Source: Saprospiraceae bacterium (GTDB taxonomy: Bacteria > Bacteroidota > Bacteroidia > Chitinophagales > Saprospiraceae). Taken from it: 64,000 bases of DNA. Location of the stretch: NCBI GenBank assembly GCA_016714085.1, contig JADJNW010000015.1, positions 1-64,000 on the forward strand, written 5' to 3'. This document shows, piece after piece, positions 37,868 through 47,086 of the stretch. Each line of letters begins with the position of its first letter. Position 1 is the stretch's first letter. Position numbers and translations under genes: made by a program. A model generated the notes under the pieces. The model was given only the letters and a program-made list of their open reading frames with translations. It made no database searches and had not been told where the DNA came from.

Positions 37868-38782
37868 ATGAATAAATATGTAATAATGATCGCAATTTTT
37901 ATTGCGAATCTATCTGTAATGTTTGCACAGGAAGATGATCTTTTATCTTTGGTCGAGGACGAAGAAACCACCGAATACGCGGTTGCTGCTTTCAAAACGA
38001 ATCGCGTGATTAATGGCCATTCGATTGAAAATACTGCTGCCGGCGTACTGGATGTGAAAATTTCGCATCGCTTCTCGCCGATTTCGGATGGTTTTTATGA
38101 TATTTTTGGTTTGGACGGCGCGACCATTCGCATTGGTGTGGACTATGGCATCAGCGACCGATTGATGATTGGGGTTGGACGCAATAGTTATGAAAAAACA
38201 TTCGATGGTTTTGTAAAATACAAAATTCTAAGACAAAGCACTGGTAAATCGAAAATGCCAATAACTTTGGTTTATTTGGCTGATGCACAGATCGTTACCT
38301 TGAGATTCCAGGATACGGATCGTGAAAATTTCTTCTCTTCGCGCCTGTTTTACACGCATCAAATGCTGATTGGACGCAAGTTTAGCGAAGCTTTCTCCGC
38401 TCAAATCATGCCTACGCTGGTGCATCGCAACCTCGTGCCTACAGAAGCGGATAAAAATGACGTGATTTCTATTGGCGTAGCTGCAAGACAAAAAATAAGC
38501 AAACGCGTTGCCGTTACTGCCGAGTATTATTACGTTTTGCCCGATCAATTGAGCGAAAATTTTAATAACAGCCTTTCGGTTGGTTTTGATATTGAAACGG
38601 GTGGGCACGTTTTCCAATTCCATTTTTCTAATTCGCCTTATATGACTTACAAGGGCTTCATCACAGAGACTCAAGATAAATGGTTTGATAAAAATGGAAC
38701 AGATCATATTTTGAGCGGCATCCGCTTTGGCTTTAATGTTTCAAGGGTTTTTACAATCGTGAAGCCCAAGTCTTTGCAATAA
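37868..38782 (+). CDS. DUF5777 outer-membrane beta-barrel protein
   Basis: A 304-residue exported protein (signal 1-19, MFAQ). It shows the DUF5777 pattern: EEDLLSLV-like acidic start, YAVAAFKTNRVINGHSIE, VLDVKISHRFSPISDGFYDIFGLDGATIRIG, then alternating amphipathic strands to the C-terminus. It is probably a small outer-membrane barrel. It is the last gene of the heme-protein operon; a composite inverted-repeat element and a bidirectional terminator follow. Confidence 0.85.
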   Translation: MNKYVIMIAIFIANLSVMFAQEDDLLSLVEDEETTEYAVAAFKTNRVINGHSIENTAAGVLDVKISHRFSPISDGFYDIFGLDGATIRIGVDYGISDRLMIGVGRNSYEKTFDGFVKYKILRQSTGKSKMPITLVYLADAQIVTLRFQDTDRENFFSSRLFYTHQMLIGRKFSEAFSAQIMPTLVHRNLVPTEADKNDVISIGVAARQKISKRVAVTAEYYYVLPDQLSENFNNSLSVGFDIETGGHVFQFHFSNSPYMTYKGFITETQDKWFDKNGTDHILSGIRFGFNVSRVFTIVKPKSLQ

Positions 38783-38877
38783 GTAGTCGAGCAGTTTATT
38801 AGTCAACAGTCGGAAGTTAATGAATTGATAATCAATTTTTTGTGAAAAAATATGATATGATTTAAATCGACTTTTTT

Positions 38878-39170
38878 ACTACAATGTGAATTAAATTCCA
38901 ATACATTAATCTCTTAGCTAAACCTATAAGGTTTCCAAAACCTACGGTTTGTACATATCTGCATTTACATTTTTTAAGGCATTGGCAATCAAGCCGTTAA
39001 AACGGCTTCGCAATCACTGTTTTTCATTAGCCACCGGTTTAAACCGGTGGCTAATATGTTGATAATCAATCGAAACGGTTTTAACCGTTTTTCTTATGAC
39101 GCACTTATGTACATACATTAGGTTTCTAAAATATTATAGGTTTTATAGCGAAATATTTAATTCACAATGT
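38878..39170. repeat. Composite nested inverted-repeat element (MITE-like)
   Basis: The ends ACAATGTGAATTAAAT (about 38881) and ATTTAATTCACAATGT (about 39157) are near-perfect inverted repeats. Inside lie matching AACCTATAA and TGTACATA segments, and then three perfect palindromes at 38991-39008, 39026-39055 and 39073-39090. The element has no open frame. It fills most of the gap between the DUF5777 and peroxidase genes. No target-site duplication is obvious. Confidence 0.65.
39026..39055. repeat. Perfect 30-base palindrome with GGTTTAAACC core
   Basis: Arms ATTAGCCACCGGTTT and AAACCGGTGGCTAAT, no loop. It is the same design as the palindromes at 6657-6692 and 18779-18811. Confidence 0.8.
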
Positions 39171-39195
39171 ATTTACTTTTGAATATAATATTACG

Positions 39196-39233
39196 AAAAA
39201 GCCTTAGAACTGATAATGGTTCTAAGGCTTTTT
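39196..39233. terminator. Bidirectional rho-independent terminator
   Basis: A 15-bp stem, AAAAAGCCTTAGAAC with GTTCTAAGGCTTTTT, loop of 8 bases. It provides a T-run on both strands. It ends the plus-strand heme operon and the minus-strand peroxidase gene. Confidence 0.85.
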
Positions 39234-39253
39234 AATTAATGAATTATTATATT

Positions 39254-40612
39254 TTAATTACAACCCAAATCTTTTTGTGATATCGGATCATTATTCGGGA
39301 AGCAATTGCCGGAAAGTACTTGCTGCGGTGCATAGCGTTTCATATCAGGATCGTACAAGCCATGCTCAAGGAATTCCACCAGCGCATCCACTTCTCTCGA
39401 TGTTAAATTCAAAGGATGGAAAAGCGGCGAAATCTGGCTTGCAGGCACATCAGGGTTTTCCGGTACACCCGCATTAAAATATTCTACCACCTCGCGCAAA
39501 GATTGCTTGCTTGCCCCATGGAAGTAGAAGCCAATATTTTTCATATTGTAGAGCTGTGGCACTTTGAATTTGTGCATGTCTTCTTCCTGCTTGGTAAAGC
39601 CACCGCGGCCCAAATTGCGCAGATCCTCAGTACCAGTGCGGAATACCGTGAAGCCACTTTGATATAAGTTGTTGACACCCAGTGCAAAAAAGCGATGTGG
39701 AAAGGCGTTGAGCGAAGGACTATTATGACAATTGGCGCAGCCAGCCTTGCCAAAGAAAAGCATGGCACCTTCCTTCTGTTGTTGGTTCATTGCATTTTTT
39801 TCTCCTTTCAGCCAGCGCTGAAAAGGTGCGCGATTGGTCAGGATGGTGCGGAAATAAGCTGCGATAGCAAAGGCAGCCGTTTCACGCGTGTAACGCTTCT
39901 CCACCGGAATTTCGGGGAATGCTTCGTCAAACATTTCGGTGTAACCCAATGAATCGGTCACTGCTTTGTTCACAACCTGGCGATGCACGATCAAAGCCCT
40001 GGCATTATTGGCTTCCAGCCCTTGTAAGCCTTTGAAATTAATTTCAATCAAGGTATCCTGACGCCAAACATTTTCGGTGCCTACATTCACGCCAAAGGAG
40101 CCAAAAGAACCTGCCCATAAGGCATTAGAAACGAATGTGGTATTGATCACAGGCAATGGCCTTGCGCCCTGGGCGTCTACTTCGTCACCAAGATAGATTG
40201 GATTTTTGAAGCGGCCTTCACCGCTATCGCCAAAGCCCATAGCGCCATCTGCGATGCCCTGGAAGCGCCCCGCTGTAAATCCTCTTTCTGGAAGATGGCA
40301 ACTGGCACAAGAATACGTTCCTTTTGATGGCGCATATTTGTTCTCCAAGCCAAGGCCTGGTTCAAAAAATAACATTTTACCGAGTTCTACTTTGATACCT
40401 GTCACCGGATTTTTAGGATCTTGATTCGGAAGCGACACGTAGTCATTGCTTTCGGGCAAAATGTAACCTTTGTAAGACCCTGTGCTTGATTTAAGATTCA
40501 AAAGTTCTTCTAAGTCATCGTCAAAACTGAGTCCGGAGAGTTCCTCATGTTGGCAGGAAAGAATGTATCCTGCAATAATGAGAACAGCAAAAATTGTAAA
40601 GGCTCTTTTCAT
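39254..40612 (-). CDS. Di-heme cytochrome c peroxidase-family lipoprotein
   Basis: A 452-residue lipoprotein (lipobox Cys20, LSCQ) of the CcpA/MauG/MbnH superfamily. Heme motifs are CASCH (102-106) and CANCH (292-296). LGKMLFFEPGLG before the first heme and LYNMKNIGFYFHGAS after the second fit the family. It would reduce hydrogen peroxide in the periplasm or oxidise a protein or small-molecule partner. It converges on the c-type lipoprotein operon, and those small cytochromes could donate its electrons. Confidence 0.85.
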   Translation of the reverse strand: MKRAFTIFAVLIIAGYILSCQHEELSGLSFDDDLEELLNLKSSTGSYKGYILPESNDYVSLPNQDPKNPVTGIKVELGKMLFFEPGLGLENKYAPSKGTYSCASCHLPERGFTAGRFQGIADGAMGFGDSGEGRFKNPIYLGDEVDAQGARPLPVINTTFVSNALWAGSFGSFGVNVGTENVWRQDTLIEINFKGLQGLEANNARALIVHRQVVNKAVTDSLGYTEMFDEAFPEIPVEKRYTRETAAFAIAAYFRTILTNRAPFQRWLKGEKNAMNQQQKEGAMLFFGKAGCANCHNSPSLNAFPHRFFALGVNNLYQSGFTVFRTGTEDLRNLGRGGFTKQEEDMHKFKVPQLYNMKNIGFYFHGASKQSLREVVEYFNAGVPENPDVPASQISPLFHPLNLTSREVDALVEFLEHGLYDPDMKRYAPQQVLSGNCFPNNDPISQKDLGCN

Positions 40613-41005
40613 AAAAAAGATGTTTTAAAATGATTCATGAGATTAATATATAATGCACTTAAACCGAGCCAATTGGCGGTTTGTAGTGTGAAAAATTGCT
40701 TTGAATAATTTTGATTTCCTGATGATATTATCCTGAAGGGGGAATGCGCAAAAGCTATGATTTGAGCCTTGCAAAAGGACAATTCAATTTACAGGAAAAA
40801 TGTATGAAGGTTTGTTTCTCAAAAGCTCAATAAAATAAAATTAGTATAGGGATATGGTTGGAGGTAAGCATCTCAAAAGCTCGGTAAAATTACATTTTTT
40901 CTCTAAAGTAAACAAGTCTATGGATTAAAAATTTATCTATTTTGAAATTCAAGGATTTTCAGGAACATATAATCGATCAATATTTTTTGTAACTACTTGA
41001 TAATC
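40613..41005. other. Intergenic region with a short direct repeat
   Basis: About 390 bases upstream of the peroxidase gene. TCTCAAAAGCTC occurs at 40817-40828 and again at 40871-40882, followed each time by a (A/G)TAAAAT-like stretch. It could be a paired operator, but nothing else supports that. No gene is seen. Confidence 0.4.
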
Positions 41006-41036
41006 AAAAGCGCCATCCAAATCGGACAGCGCTTTT
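41006..41036 (-). terminator. Terminator of the metY-metX-peroxiredoxin transcript
   Basis: AAAAGCGC and GCGCTTTT with an inner TCC/GGA pairing form a stable hairpin about 90 bases after the peroxiredoxin stop on the minus strand, with T4 at the stem end. Confidence 0.65.
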
Positions 41037-41126
41037 ATTTTTGGCAATTCCCATTTTTTAAGAAGCCGGAGGCCAGACACACCTAATTTAAAGTCTTATA
41101 TCTCTGTTCTGGCATCTCTATTCTTA

Positions 41127-41761
41127 TCAAAGGTTCGGTTGTGGTGTTGTGCGCAGGTATGGCTTGATTTTGGTGACACCTTTCGGGAATTTTTCAGCAG
41201 CAACTTCATCCGAAATGGAAGGAAGTACTACAACATCATCGCCATGCTCCCAATCAACAGGAGTAGCCACACTGTGATAAGAGGTCAATTGCAACGAATC
41301 GATCACGCGCAGAATTTCATGAAAATTGCGACCTGTGGATGGCGGATAAGTCATCGTCAAGCGGACTTTTTATCCGGATCAAGCACAAATACGGTGCGCA
41401 CGGTCACTTTTTCGGTAGCATTTGGATGAATCATATCGTACATCTCCGCTATCTTGCGGTTTTCGTCGGCGATAATTGGAAAGTTCAAAGATACGTGCTG
41501 TGTTTCTTCGATATCCTTCACCCATTCTTTGTGCGAAGGCAGCGGGTCAACGCTCAAGGCAATTACCTTCACGTTGCGCTTGTCGAATTCTGCTTTCAAC
41601 GCAGCGGTGCGACCTAATTCAGTGGTGCAAACCGGCGTGAAATCTGCCGGATGCGAATACAATACACCCCAGCTACTGCCGAGGTATTCGTAGAAATCTA
41701 TTTCACCTTCGGTGGTTTGTGCTTTGAAGTTAGGTGCAATGTCTCCCAATCTAAGTGACAT
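41127..41761 (-). CDS. 1-Cys peroxiredoxin, Prx6-like (frameshifted)
   Basis: Reduces peroxides with the peroxidatic Cys45 in PADFTPVCTTELG. The frame breaks at 41367-41371; one A added to DPDKK gives DPDKKVRLTMTYPPSTGRN and the Prx6 C-terminal domain (LQLTSYHSVATPVDWEHGDD) to 41127. The repaired length of about 211 is normal for the family. It lies 139 bases downstream of metX and before a terminator, so it is probably cotranscribed with the methionine genes, linking thiol metabolism and peroxide defence. Confidence 0.88.
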
Positions 41762-41796
41762 ATTTAGATGATTTTATAGGTTATGAAATAATTTTA

Positions 41797-41900
41797 TGTT
41801 TCATGTTTCAGGTTCTATGTTTCAGGTTTCGGGTTGGATGTTTCAGGTTTCAGGTTGGATGTTACCTGTAACTTGAAACTTGTAACCTACAACCTACAAC
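41797..41900. repeat. Low-complexity imperfect inverted repeat
   Basis: Several copies of GTTTCAGGTT-like words are followed by AACTTGAAACTTGTAACC-like complements. This forms a long imperfect hairpin between metX and the peroxiredoxin gene. Similar text occurs at 55325-55420. Confidence 0.5.
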
Positions 41901-42995
41901 TTAAAACTTTTCCGTTCCCGGCAATGCTACTTTCAGTTTGGCGATATGCCCATTCAATTTCTTTTTAAAAACGCCATTTCGCCACTGTCCGTTTAATAAG
42001 GGCTGTACTAATTTTTCAATTGCAGGGCTTTCGACTAAAAAACCGTCGTGACCATAATAGCTATCAATGATTTCCAACTGCGCATTCGGAATATGGAGGG
42101 CGATTCGCTCCTGCTCTTCGATTGGAAACAGAATATCTGTATGAATACCAATGACTAACGCTTTAGCTTTAATTAATTGTAATGCCGCTTCGACGCTGCC
42201 TCTGCCGCGACCCACATTATGACTGTCCATCGCTTTGCTCAGCACCAGATACGATAATACATTGAATCGCTTATGCAATTTTAATCCTTGATACCGTTGA
42301 TAAGAACTAGCCCGAAAATCATCGATTTTATCGTTAGTTGGCTCTGCCTGTGTTCTTTGATACGTTTGATAATGCCGATAGGAAAGCATTGCAATAGCAC
42401 GTGCTGCCTCAATTCCTTTTTGGCCGGCTTCGGGCGTATCATCATAAATCGTTGAATCTGCTTCAATGGCCATCCGTTGCGCTTCGTTGAATGCGATTCC
42501 CCAAGGTGAGTGCTGGGCATTGGTTGCCAATAAAACAATACTTTCGAATAAATCAGGATCGGTGATCGCCCATTCTTGTATTTGTTGCCCACCCATCGAG
42601 CCGCCGATACATAATTTTATTCTGATAATGCCCAAATGCTGCTGCAATAAGCGATGCGCATTGACCATATCACGAATGGTAACCAGCGGAAAATCTTTAC
42701 CATAAGGTTTACCAGTATTGGGATTGAGGCTGTTTGGCCCGGTTGTGCCATAACAAGATCCCAGGATATTAGCACAGACGATAAAATATTTGTTCGGATC
42801 AAAAAGCTTGTCTTCGCCTACGAGTCCGTTCCACCAGTCGGCAGCGTCTGAATTGGCGGTCAAGGCATGGCAAATCCAGATCACATTATCTTGCTCTGCG
42901 TTAAGATTGCCGTAAGTGTGATAAGTAATGTGGAGTTCAGGTAGTTGGGCTCCGCTTTCTAATGGAAATGGGTCTTTACTTTTAAAATATTTCAC
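41901..42995 (-). CDS. metX: Homoserine O-acetyltransferase
   Basis: Makes O-acetyl-L-homoserine from homoserine and acetyl-CoA for methionine synthesis. An alpha/beta hydrolase-fold enzyme of 364 residues with nucleophile elbow GGSMGGQQ, Asp in HTDILFP and His in YYGHDGFL. Also typical are the start YHTYGNLN and LGSCYGTTGPNSLNP. The frame is intact. It lies 87 bases downstream of metY on the same strand; MetY uses its product. Confidence 0.92.
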   Translation of the reverse strand: MKYFKSKDPFPLESGAQLPELHITYHTYGNLNAEQDNVIWICHALTANSDAADWWNGLVGEDKLFDPNKYFIVCANILGSCYGTTGPNSLNPNTGKPYGKDFPLVTIRDMVNAHRLLQQHLGIIRIKLCIGGSMGGQQIQEWAITDPDLFESIVLLATNAQHSPWGIAFNEAQRMAIEADSTIYDDTPEAGQKGIEAARAIAMLSYRHYQTYQRTQAEPTNDKIDDFRASSYQRYQGLKLHKRFNVLSYLVLSKAMDSHNVGRGRGSVEAALQLIKAKALVIGIHTDILFPIEEQERIALHIPNAQLEIIDSYYGHDGFLVESPAIEKLVQPLLNGQWRNGVFKKKLNGHIAKLKVALPGTEKF

Positions 42996-43082
42996 GAAAA
43001 TTAAATATTTAGTGATTTTGTGATATAGCGATGTAGCGTGCGAGAACTCACCACATCACTACATCACCACATCAGTACATTT

Positions 43083-44409
43083 TCAGACTAATTCTGGTTT
43101 TAAAACAGGGATTTTGGCGAAAGCCTGCTCCAAATCTGCTTTGATGTCATCAATATGCTCGATACCTGCGGAAATCCTCAATTGCGTGGGCGTTACACCT
43201 GAAGCCAACTGCTCCGCGTCGCTCAATTGCTGGTGCGTAGTCGCCGAAGGCTGAATAATCAAGGTCTTTGCATCGCCAACATTTGCCAAATGGCTCACCA
43301 ATTTCAGGCTATCCACAAATTTAGTCGCATTTTCCTTGCTGCCTTTGATATTGAAGGATAACACCGCACCGAAGCCATGCTTCAAGTATTTCTTTGCCAA
43401 TTGATGGTACGGGCTGCTCGCCAGACCAGGATAGCTTACACTTTCTACTTTCGGATGCGATTCTAACCATTGCGCTAATTCCAAAGCATTGTCCACGGCG
43501 CGTTGCACCCGCAAAGACAGTGTTTCCAAGCCTTGCAGCAACAAGAATGAATTAAATGGACTCAAGGCCGGACCAAAATCGCGCAAGCCTTCCACCCGCG
43601 CACGAATAATGAATGCAATATTTCCAAAAGGACCATTTGTGCCAAACACATCCCAGAAAACCAAGCCGTGATAACCTTCGGAAGGCTCTGTAAATTGAGG
43701 GAATTTGCCATTACCCCAATTATAATTACCGCCATCCACGATCACACCACCGATAGCTGGTGCCGTGCCCACCAATCCATTTAGTCGCCGATTGTACGAC
43801 AACGTGCGCCCCATGCTCCAAAGGACGGAACAAATAACCCGCTGCGCCGAAAGTATTATCCACGACCAAAGGAATATCATATTTCTTTGCTATATCTGCA
43901 ATCGCCTCAAAATCAGGAATATTGAAGCGAGGATTACCAATGGTTTCCAGGTAAATCGCTTTGGTATTTTTATCGATCAGATTTTCATAATCTGCTGCAG
44001 TTTCGCCTTCGGTGAAGCGCACTTCAATGCCCAGGCGCTTGAATGCTACTTTGAATTGGTTGTACGTGCCGCCATAAAGATTGGAAGTGGTAACAAAATT
44101 ATCGCCAACGGTCAGGATATTATTCAAGGCAATAAACTGCGCCGCTTGTCCCGAACCCACCGCCAATGCTGCCACACCGCCTTCGAGCGCTGCTACGCGT
44201 TTTTCAAATACATCGGTCGTTGGATTCATGATACGGGTGTAAATATTACCGAATTCCTTGAGTGCGAAGAGATTAGCGCCATGCTCGGAATCTTTGAAGG
44301 TGTAAGAAGTCGTTTGGTAAATGGGTACGGCACGCGAGCGCGTGGTAGCTTCTACTTCTTCTTGCCCGGCGTGTAATTGTAAAGTCTCAAATTTCAGATT
44401 GTTAGACAT
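43083..44409 (-). CDS. metY: O-acetylhomoserine aminocarboxypropyltransferase (frameshifted)
   Basis: A PLP enzyme that forms homocysteine from O-acetylhomoserine and sulfide. The start is MSNNLKFETLQLHAG at 44409; the longer ORF runs into the leader. The PLP-Lys lies in SATKWIGGHGT. One extra C at about 43759-43761 throws the frame; removing it gives GGHGTAIGGVIVDGGNYNW and the rest of the enzyme to 43083, about 440 residues. Conserved blocks GSGQAAQFIAL, DNTFGAAGYLFRPLEHGA and SATTHQQLS are present. It is preceded by a candidate Cys-rich leader peptide, so it is probably controlled by cysteine supply. Confidence 0.92.
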
Positions 44410-44490
44410 AGGTTTTATTTTAATGTAAGATAATAAATTTAACTTGGGAAGAGCACTGAGGGTTATGACGAGGCAGGTCACCAATGCAAC

Positions 44491-44522
44491 GAGCACAAGC
44501 CATCACCGCTGGAATGCTCCAG
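44491..44522 (-). promoter_or_regulatory. Candidate attenuator hairpins between leader ORF and metY
   Basis: CTGGA-GCAT-TCCAG (44509-44522) forms one hairpin. Its GAGCA can instead pair with TGCTC at 44491-44495, or with the copy at 44451-44455. The pairings exclude each other, as in attenuators. No T-run is visible, so control may be at translation or through Rho. Confidence 0.4.
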
Positions 44523-44528
44523 ACAGAA

Positions 44529-44567
44529 TTAACAACAGCAACAACAATACATTCTGGAATTCATCAT
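44529..44567 (-). CDS. Cysteine-rich leader peptide MMNSRMYCCCCC upstream of metY
   Basis: A 12-codon ORF ending in five consecutive Cys codons (TGT TGT TGC TGT TGT) and TAA, 120 bases before metY. A run of one amino acid in a tiny ORF just upstream of a biosynthetic operon for related metabolism is the hallmark of ribosome-mediated attenuation. Low Cys-tRNA would stall the ribosome on the run and favour operon expression. A small GCCG-AATC-CGGC hairpin lies just upstream (44568-44579). The start may be at either Met. Confidence 0.6.
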   Translation of the reverse strand: MMNSRMYCCCCC

Positions 44568-44681
44568 GCCGGATTCGGCAGTGGGTAGTGTGTAAAAACA
44601 GTAGTTAAAATTGAAATCGCTCATGTTGGTTGTGATTTTATATGCCCAAAATAAATTTGGCAGGATTTGGCACCATCTACT

Positions 44682-44740
44682 ATTGATTATTGTCAATTGA
44701 TTATTGATAAATGAAAAATAATCAATTGTCCATTATCAAT
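44682..44740. repeat. Imperfect 24-bp inverted repeat (ATTGATTATTGTCAATTG)
   Basis: The left arm is ATTGATTATTGTCAATTGAT extended by TATT, and the right arm is its complement with about 20 of 24 positions matching. It lies in the 730-base gap between metY and osmC-like genes, upstream of both. It could form a long AT-rich hairpin. Such text-like repeats are common in Bacteroidota intergenic DNA. Confidence 0.6.
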
Positions 44741-45137
44741 TCAACAGCAAGGTTGCCAGGGTTTCACAGAGCCTGTCTCTCCACCCTTCGCTATAAAATC
44801 AATCTTTTCAAAGAAGAATTGGATTGATGGCACAAAAGTATTGGCACTTTGTCAAATAAACAAACAAGTTTTCTTCATATATTCCTGTTTTTTAGGAAAA
44901 AAGCAGGGTTTTTAGTCGATTTTAAGTAGGATTTTGTTTTGATTTTTAGAATAAAATTCCAATTTGATAATAATTTTAGTTTTTATAATTGTTTTTTCAT
45001 AAATAAAAGAATAAAATTTTAAAAACGAGTACTGTAAATTTTTCCGTTCTATACTTCATAAAATTTTGTTAAAAAATTTGCATACAACCAAAAAGTACCT
45101 TTTTCGGTTTCCTTGCGTAATAAGAATACCGTGAAAA

Positions 45138-45557
45138 ATGAAAATTGAAATCAAGCGTTTAGATAAAGCATTCCATTTGCAGGCAATGAATGAAAATGGG
45201 AATACGGTGGAGTCGGATGGCGCGGAAAGTATTGGCGGCAGCGGCAAAGGGATGCGCCCCATGCAAATGCTGCTTTCGAGCCTGGGGGCTTGCAGTTCGA
45301 TAGATGTGATCCATTTTTTGAATAAGCAACGGCAAGCCTTAGACGATATTCGCGTGACGCTCACGGGTGAACGCGATCCAGACAATACGCCTTCGCTTTT
45401 TACGGATGTGCACGTTCACTTTGAGTTATTCGGCGATTTGGATCCAAAAAAAGCGGAAAAAGCGGTAGCGCTTTCGATGGAAAAATATTGCTCGGTGGCG
45501 CGGATTCTAGAAAAAACAGCAAAAATTACCTGGAATTGCACGATTCATTCATTCTAA
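45138..45557 (+). CDS. OsmC-family peroxide/thiol protein
   Basis: A 139-residue OsmC/Ohr-superfamily protein. The two redox cysteines are C52 in SLGACSSIDVI and C118 in EKYCSVARIL. The start block MKIEIKRLDKAFHLQAMNENG and the SIGGSGKGMRPMQML region fit the YhfA-like subgroup. It probably reduces organic peroxides or handles reactive sulfur; the sulfur operon next door is suggestive only. Confidence 0.88.
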   Translation: MKIEIKRLDKAFHLQAMNENGNTVESDGAESIGGSGKGMRPMQMLLSSLGACSSIDVIHFLNKQRQALDDIRVTLTGERDPDNTPSLFTDVHVHFELFGDLDPKKAEKAVALSMEKYCSVARILEKTAKITWNCTIHSF

Positions 45558-45610
45558 TGAACCAAATTTTGTTTTGGATGTATAAAATGGTGAAGGACTG
45601 AAATTTAGTC

Positions 45611-46536
45611 ATGGCAAAACGCATTCGATTAGCATTCGATTGGACTCCAAATACGATTCACACAGGATTCTACGTAGCTGCCCAAAAAGGTTACTACGAA
45701 GACGCCAATATTGAAGTGGAATTTCTCCTACCCGATTCCACGGATGATGATCTTTCTCCTGCACAAAAAGTGATAAGCGGCAAGGCTGATTTGGCAATTG
45801 TTGCTCCCGAAACAGTGATTGATGCTCAAATCAAGGGCACAGGACCATCCTTAATGGCAATAGCTACGCTACTTGCCAGGGATGCCAGTGCAATGGTTAC
45901 GCTGCAAACGAGTGGCATTGATCGCCCCAAGTATTTGGATGGGCATACTTATGCTTCCAACGGAATCCTTTTTGAAGAACAGATTGTGCGACAATTAGTT
46001 ATCAACGATGGCGGTTTGGGAAATATCAAGTTTGTGTATCCCGAAAAATTTCAAATTTGGGACGCTTTATTGTCTGGTGAAGCCGATGCTACATGGATTT
46101 TTGTGCCTTGGGAAGGCGTAGATGCGCGTTTGAGAAATATAGAGTTGAATGTGTTTAAATTGAGCGACTTTGATATTCTTTATGGCTACAGCCCTTTGTT
46201 GGTTGGGCATCCTGATTTAATAAAGAAAAAGAAAATACGTAAGTTCCTCAAAGCGACTCGGAAAGGTTTTTTATTTGCTCGGAATAATCCGGACGAAGCG
46301 GCAGCAATATTAATAGATGAAGCGAAGCATCCTAGTCTGTCAACCGAGTATTAGTAGAGCAAAGCCAGGTATTTATTTCACAATATTACTTGGATGAAAA
46401 TGGGAATTGGGGTATCATGCAAAATAAAGTTTGGGAAGAGTCTGTCAATTGGCTCAAGGAAAGAGCAATCCTAACCAATGCTCAAGGACAAGTAATAAAC
46501 GACTTGGATATTTACCAGTTATTTACCAATGGATGA
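45611..46536 (+). CDS. NMT1/THI5-like substrate-binding protein without signal peptide (frameshifted)
   Basis: A periplasmic-binding-protein fold of the SsuA/THI5/NMT1 family: IRLAFDWTPNTIHTGFYVAAQKGYYEDANI, ISGKADLAIVAPETVI and WIFVPWEGVDA. Pyrimidine-precursor (HMP) binding is the usual suggestion. There is no signal peptide and no transporter gene nearby, and the CCCFC iron motif of the eukaryotic-type THI5 enzyme is absent. One base is missing at about 46346-46351. Correcting it continues as LVEQSQVFISQYYLD to a stop at 46534-46536. The role may be a cytosolic binding protein or a component exported with a distant transporter. Confidence 0.75.
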
Positions 46537-46553
46537 TTGGAAGATTAAATTTT

Positions 46554-47069
46554 TTATTCTAAATAATTGATATTCAATCGCATAAGCCAGTCAGTTTGCA
46601 CATCATTGCCAACAACATAAGGATGCGTACCAAATTTTTGAAAGCCATTCCGCTCATAAAATCGAATGGCACGTTTATTTTCTTCCCACACGCACAGCCA
46701 GATGCAATTAATATTCGAGTTTGTTTCAATTTCTAAAGCTTTGTCTAATAGTATTTTACCAATGTTTTGACCTCGAAAATCTTTTGCAACATAAATGCGT
46801 TCTACTTCTAAACTTTGAGGATCGTACAAATCGGTCTGCGTTTCTGCAAAATTAACTTTCAAATATCCAACCAAATCTTCATTGATCATTGCCAAATGAA
46901 ATTCCGAAGCAGGGTTATCCAATTCTTTTTTAATGCGTTCTCGATTGAAAGCCTGAGCAATATACATGGAAAAATCCGCTGGATTGTTATCTGCACCAAA
47001 AGCTTCCACAAAGGTCGCTTCCGCAAAATCACGCAGGCGATCGAGATCGTTTAAGGTACACTTGAGCAT
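46554..47069 (-). CDS. GNAT-family acetyltransferase
   Basis: A 171-residue GCN5-related acetyltransferase beginning MLKCTLNDLDRLRDFAEATF, with the acetyl-CoA site pattern VERIYVAKDFRGQNIGKILLDKAL and IWLCVWEENKRAIRFYERNGF. The ATG at 47069 has a GGAG sequence about nine bases upstream. It is in frame with the preceding secreted-protein gene only because of an apparent extra base there, so I treat it as a separate gene. The substrate is unknown. Confidence 0.8.
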   Translation of the reverse strand: MLKCTLNDLDRLRDFAEATFVEAFGADNNPADFSMYIAQAFNRERIKKELDNPASEFHLAMINEDLVGYLKVNFAETQTDLYDPQSLEVERIYVAKDFRGQNIGKILLDKALEIETNSNINCIWLCVWEENKRAIRFYERNGFQKFGTHPYVVGNDVQTDWLMRLNINYLE

Positions 47070-47086
47070 CTTTATTTCTCCGGCTG

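Noticed and set aside
43083..43880. Separate metY-like gene beginning MIFLWSWIIL
   Set aside because: It is the C-terminal half of metY read past a single-base insertion; the first 17 residues are out-of-frame translation.
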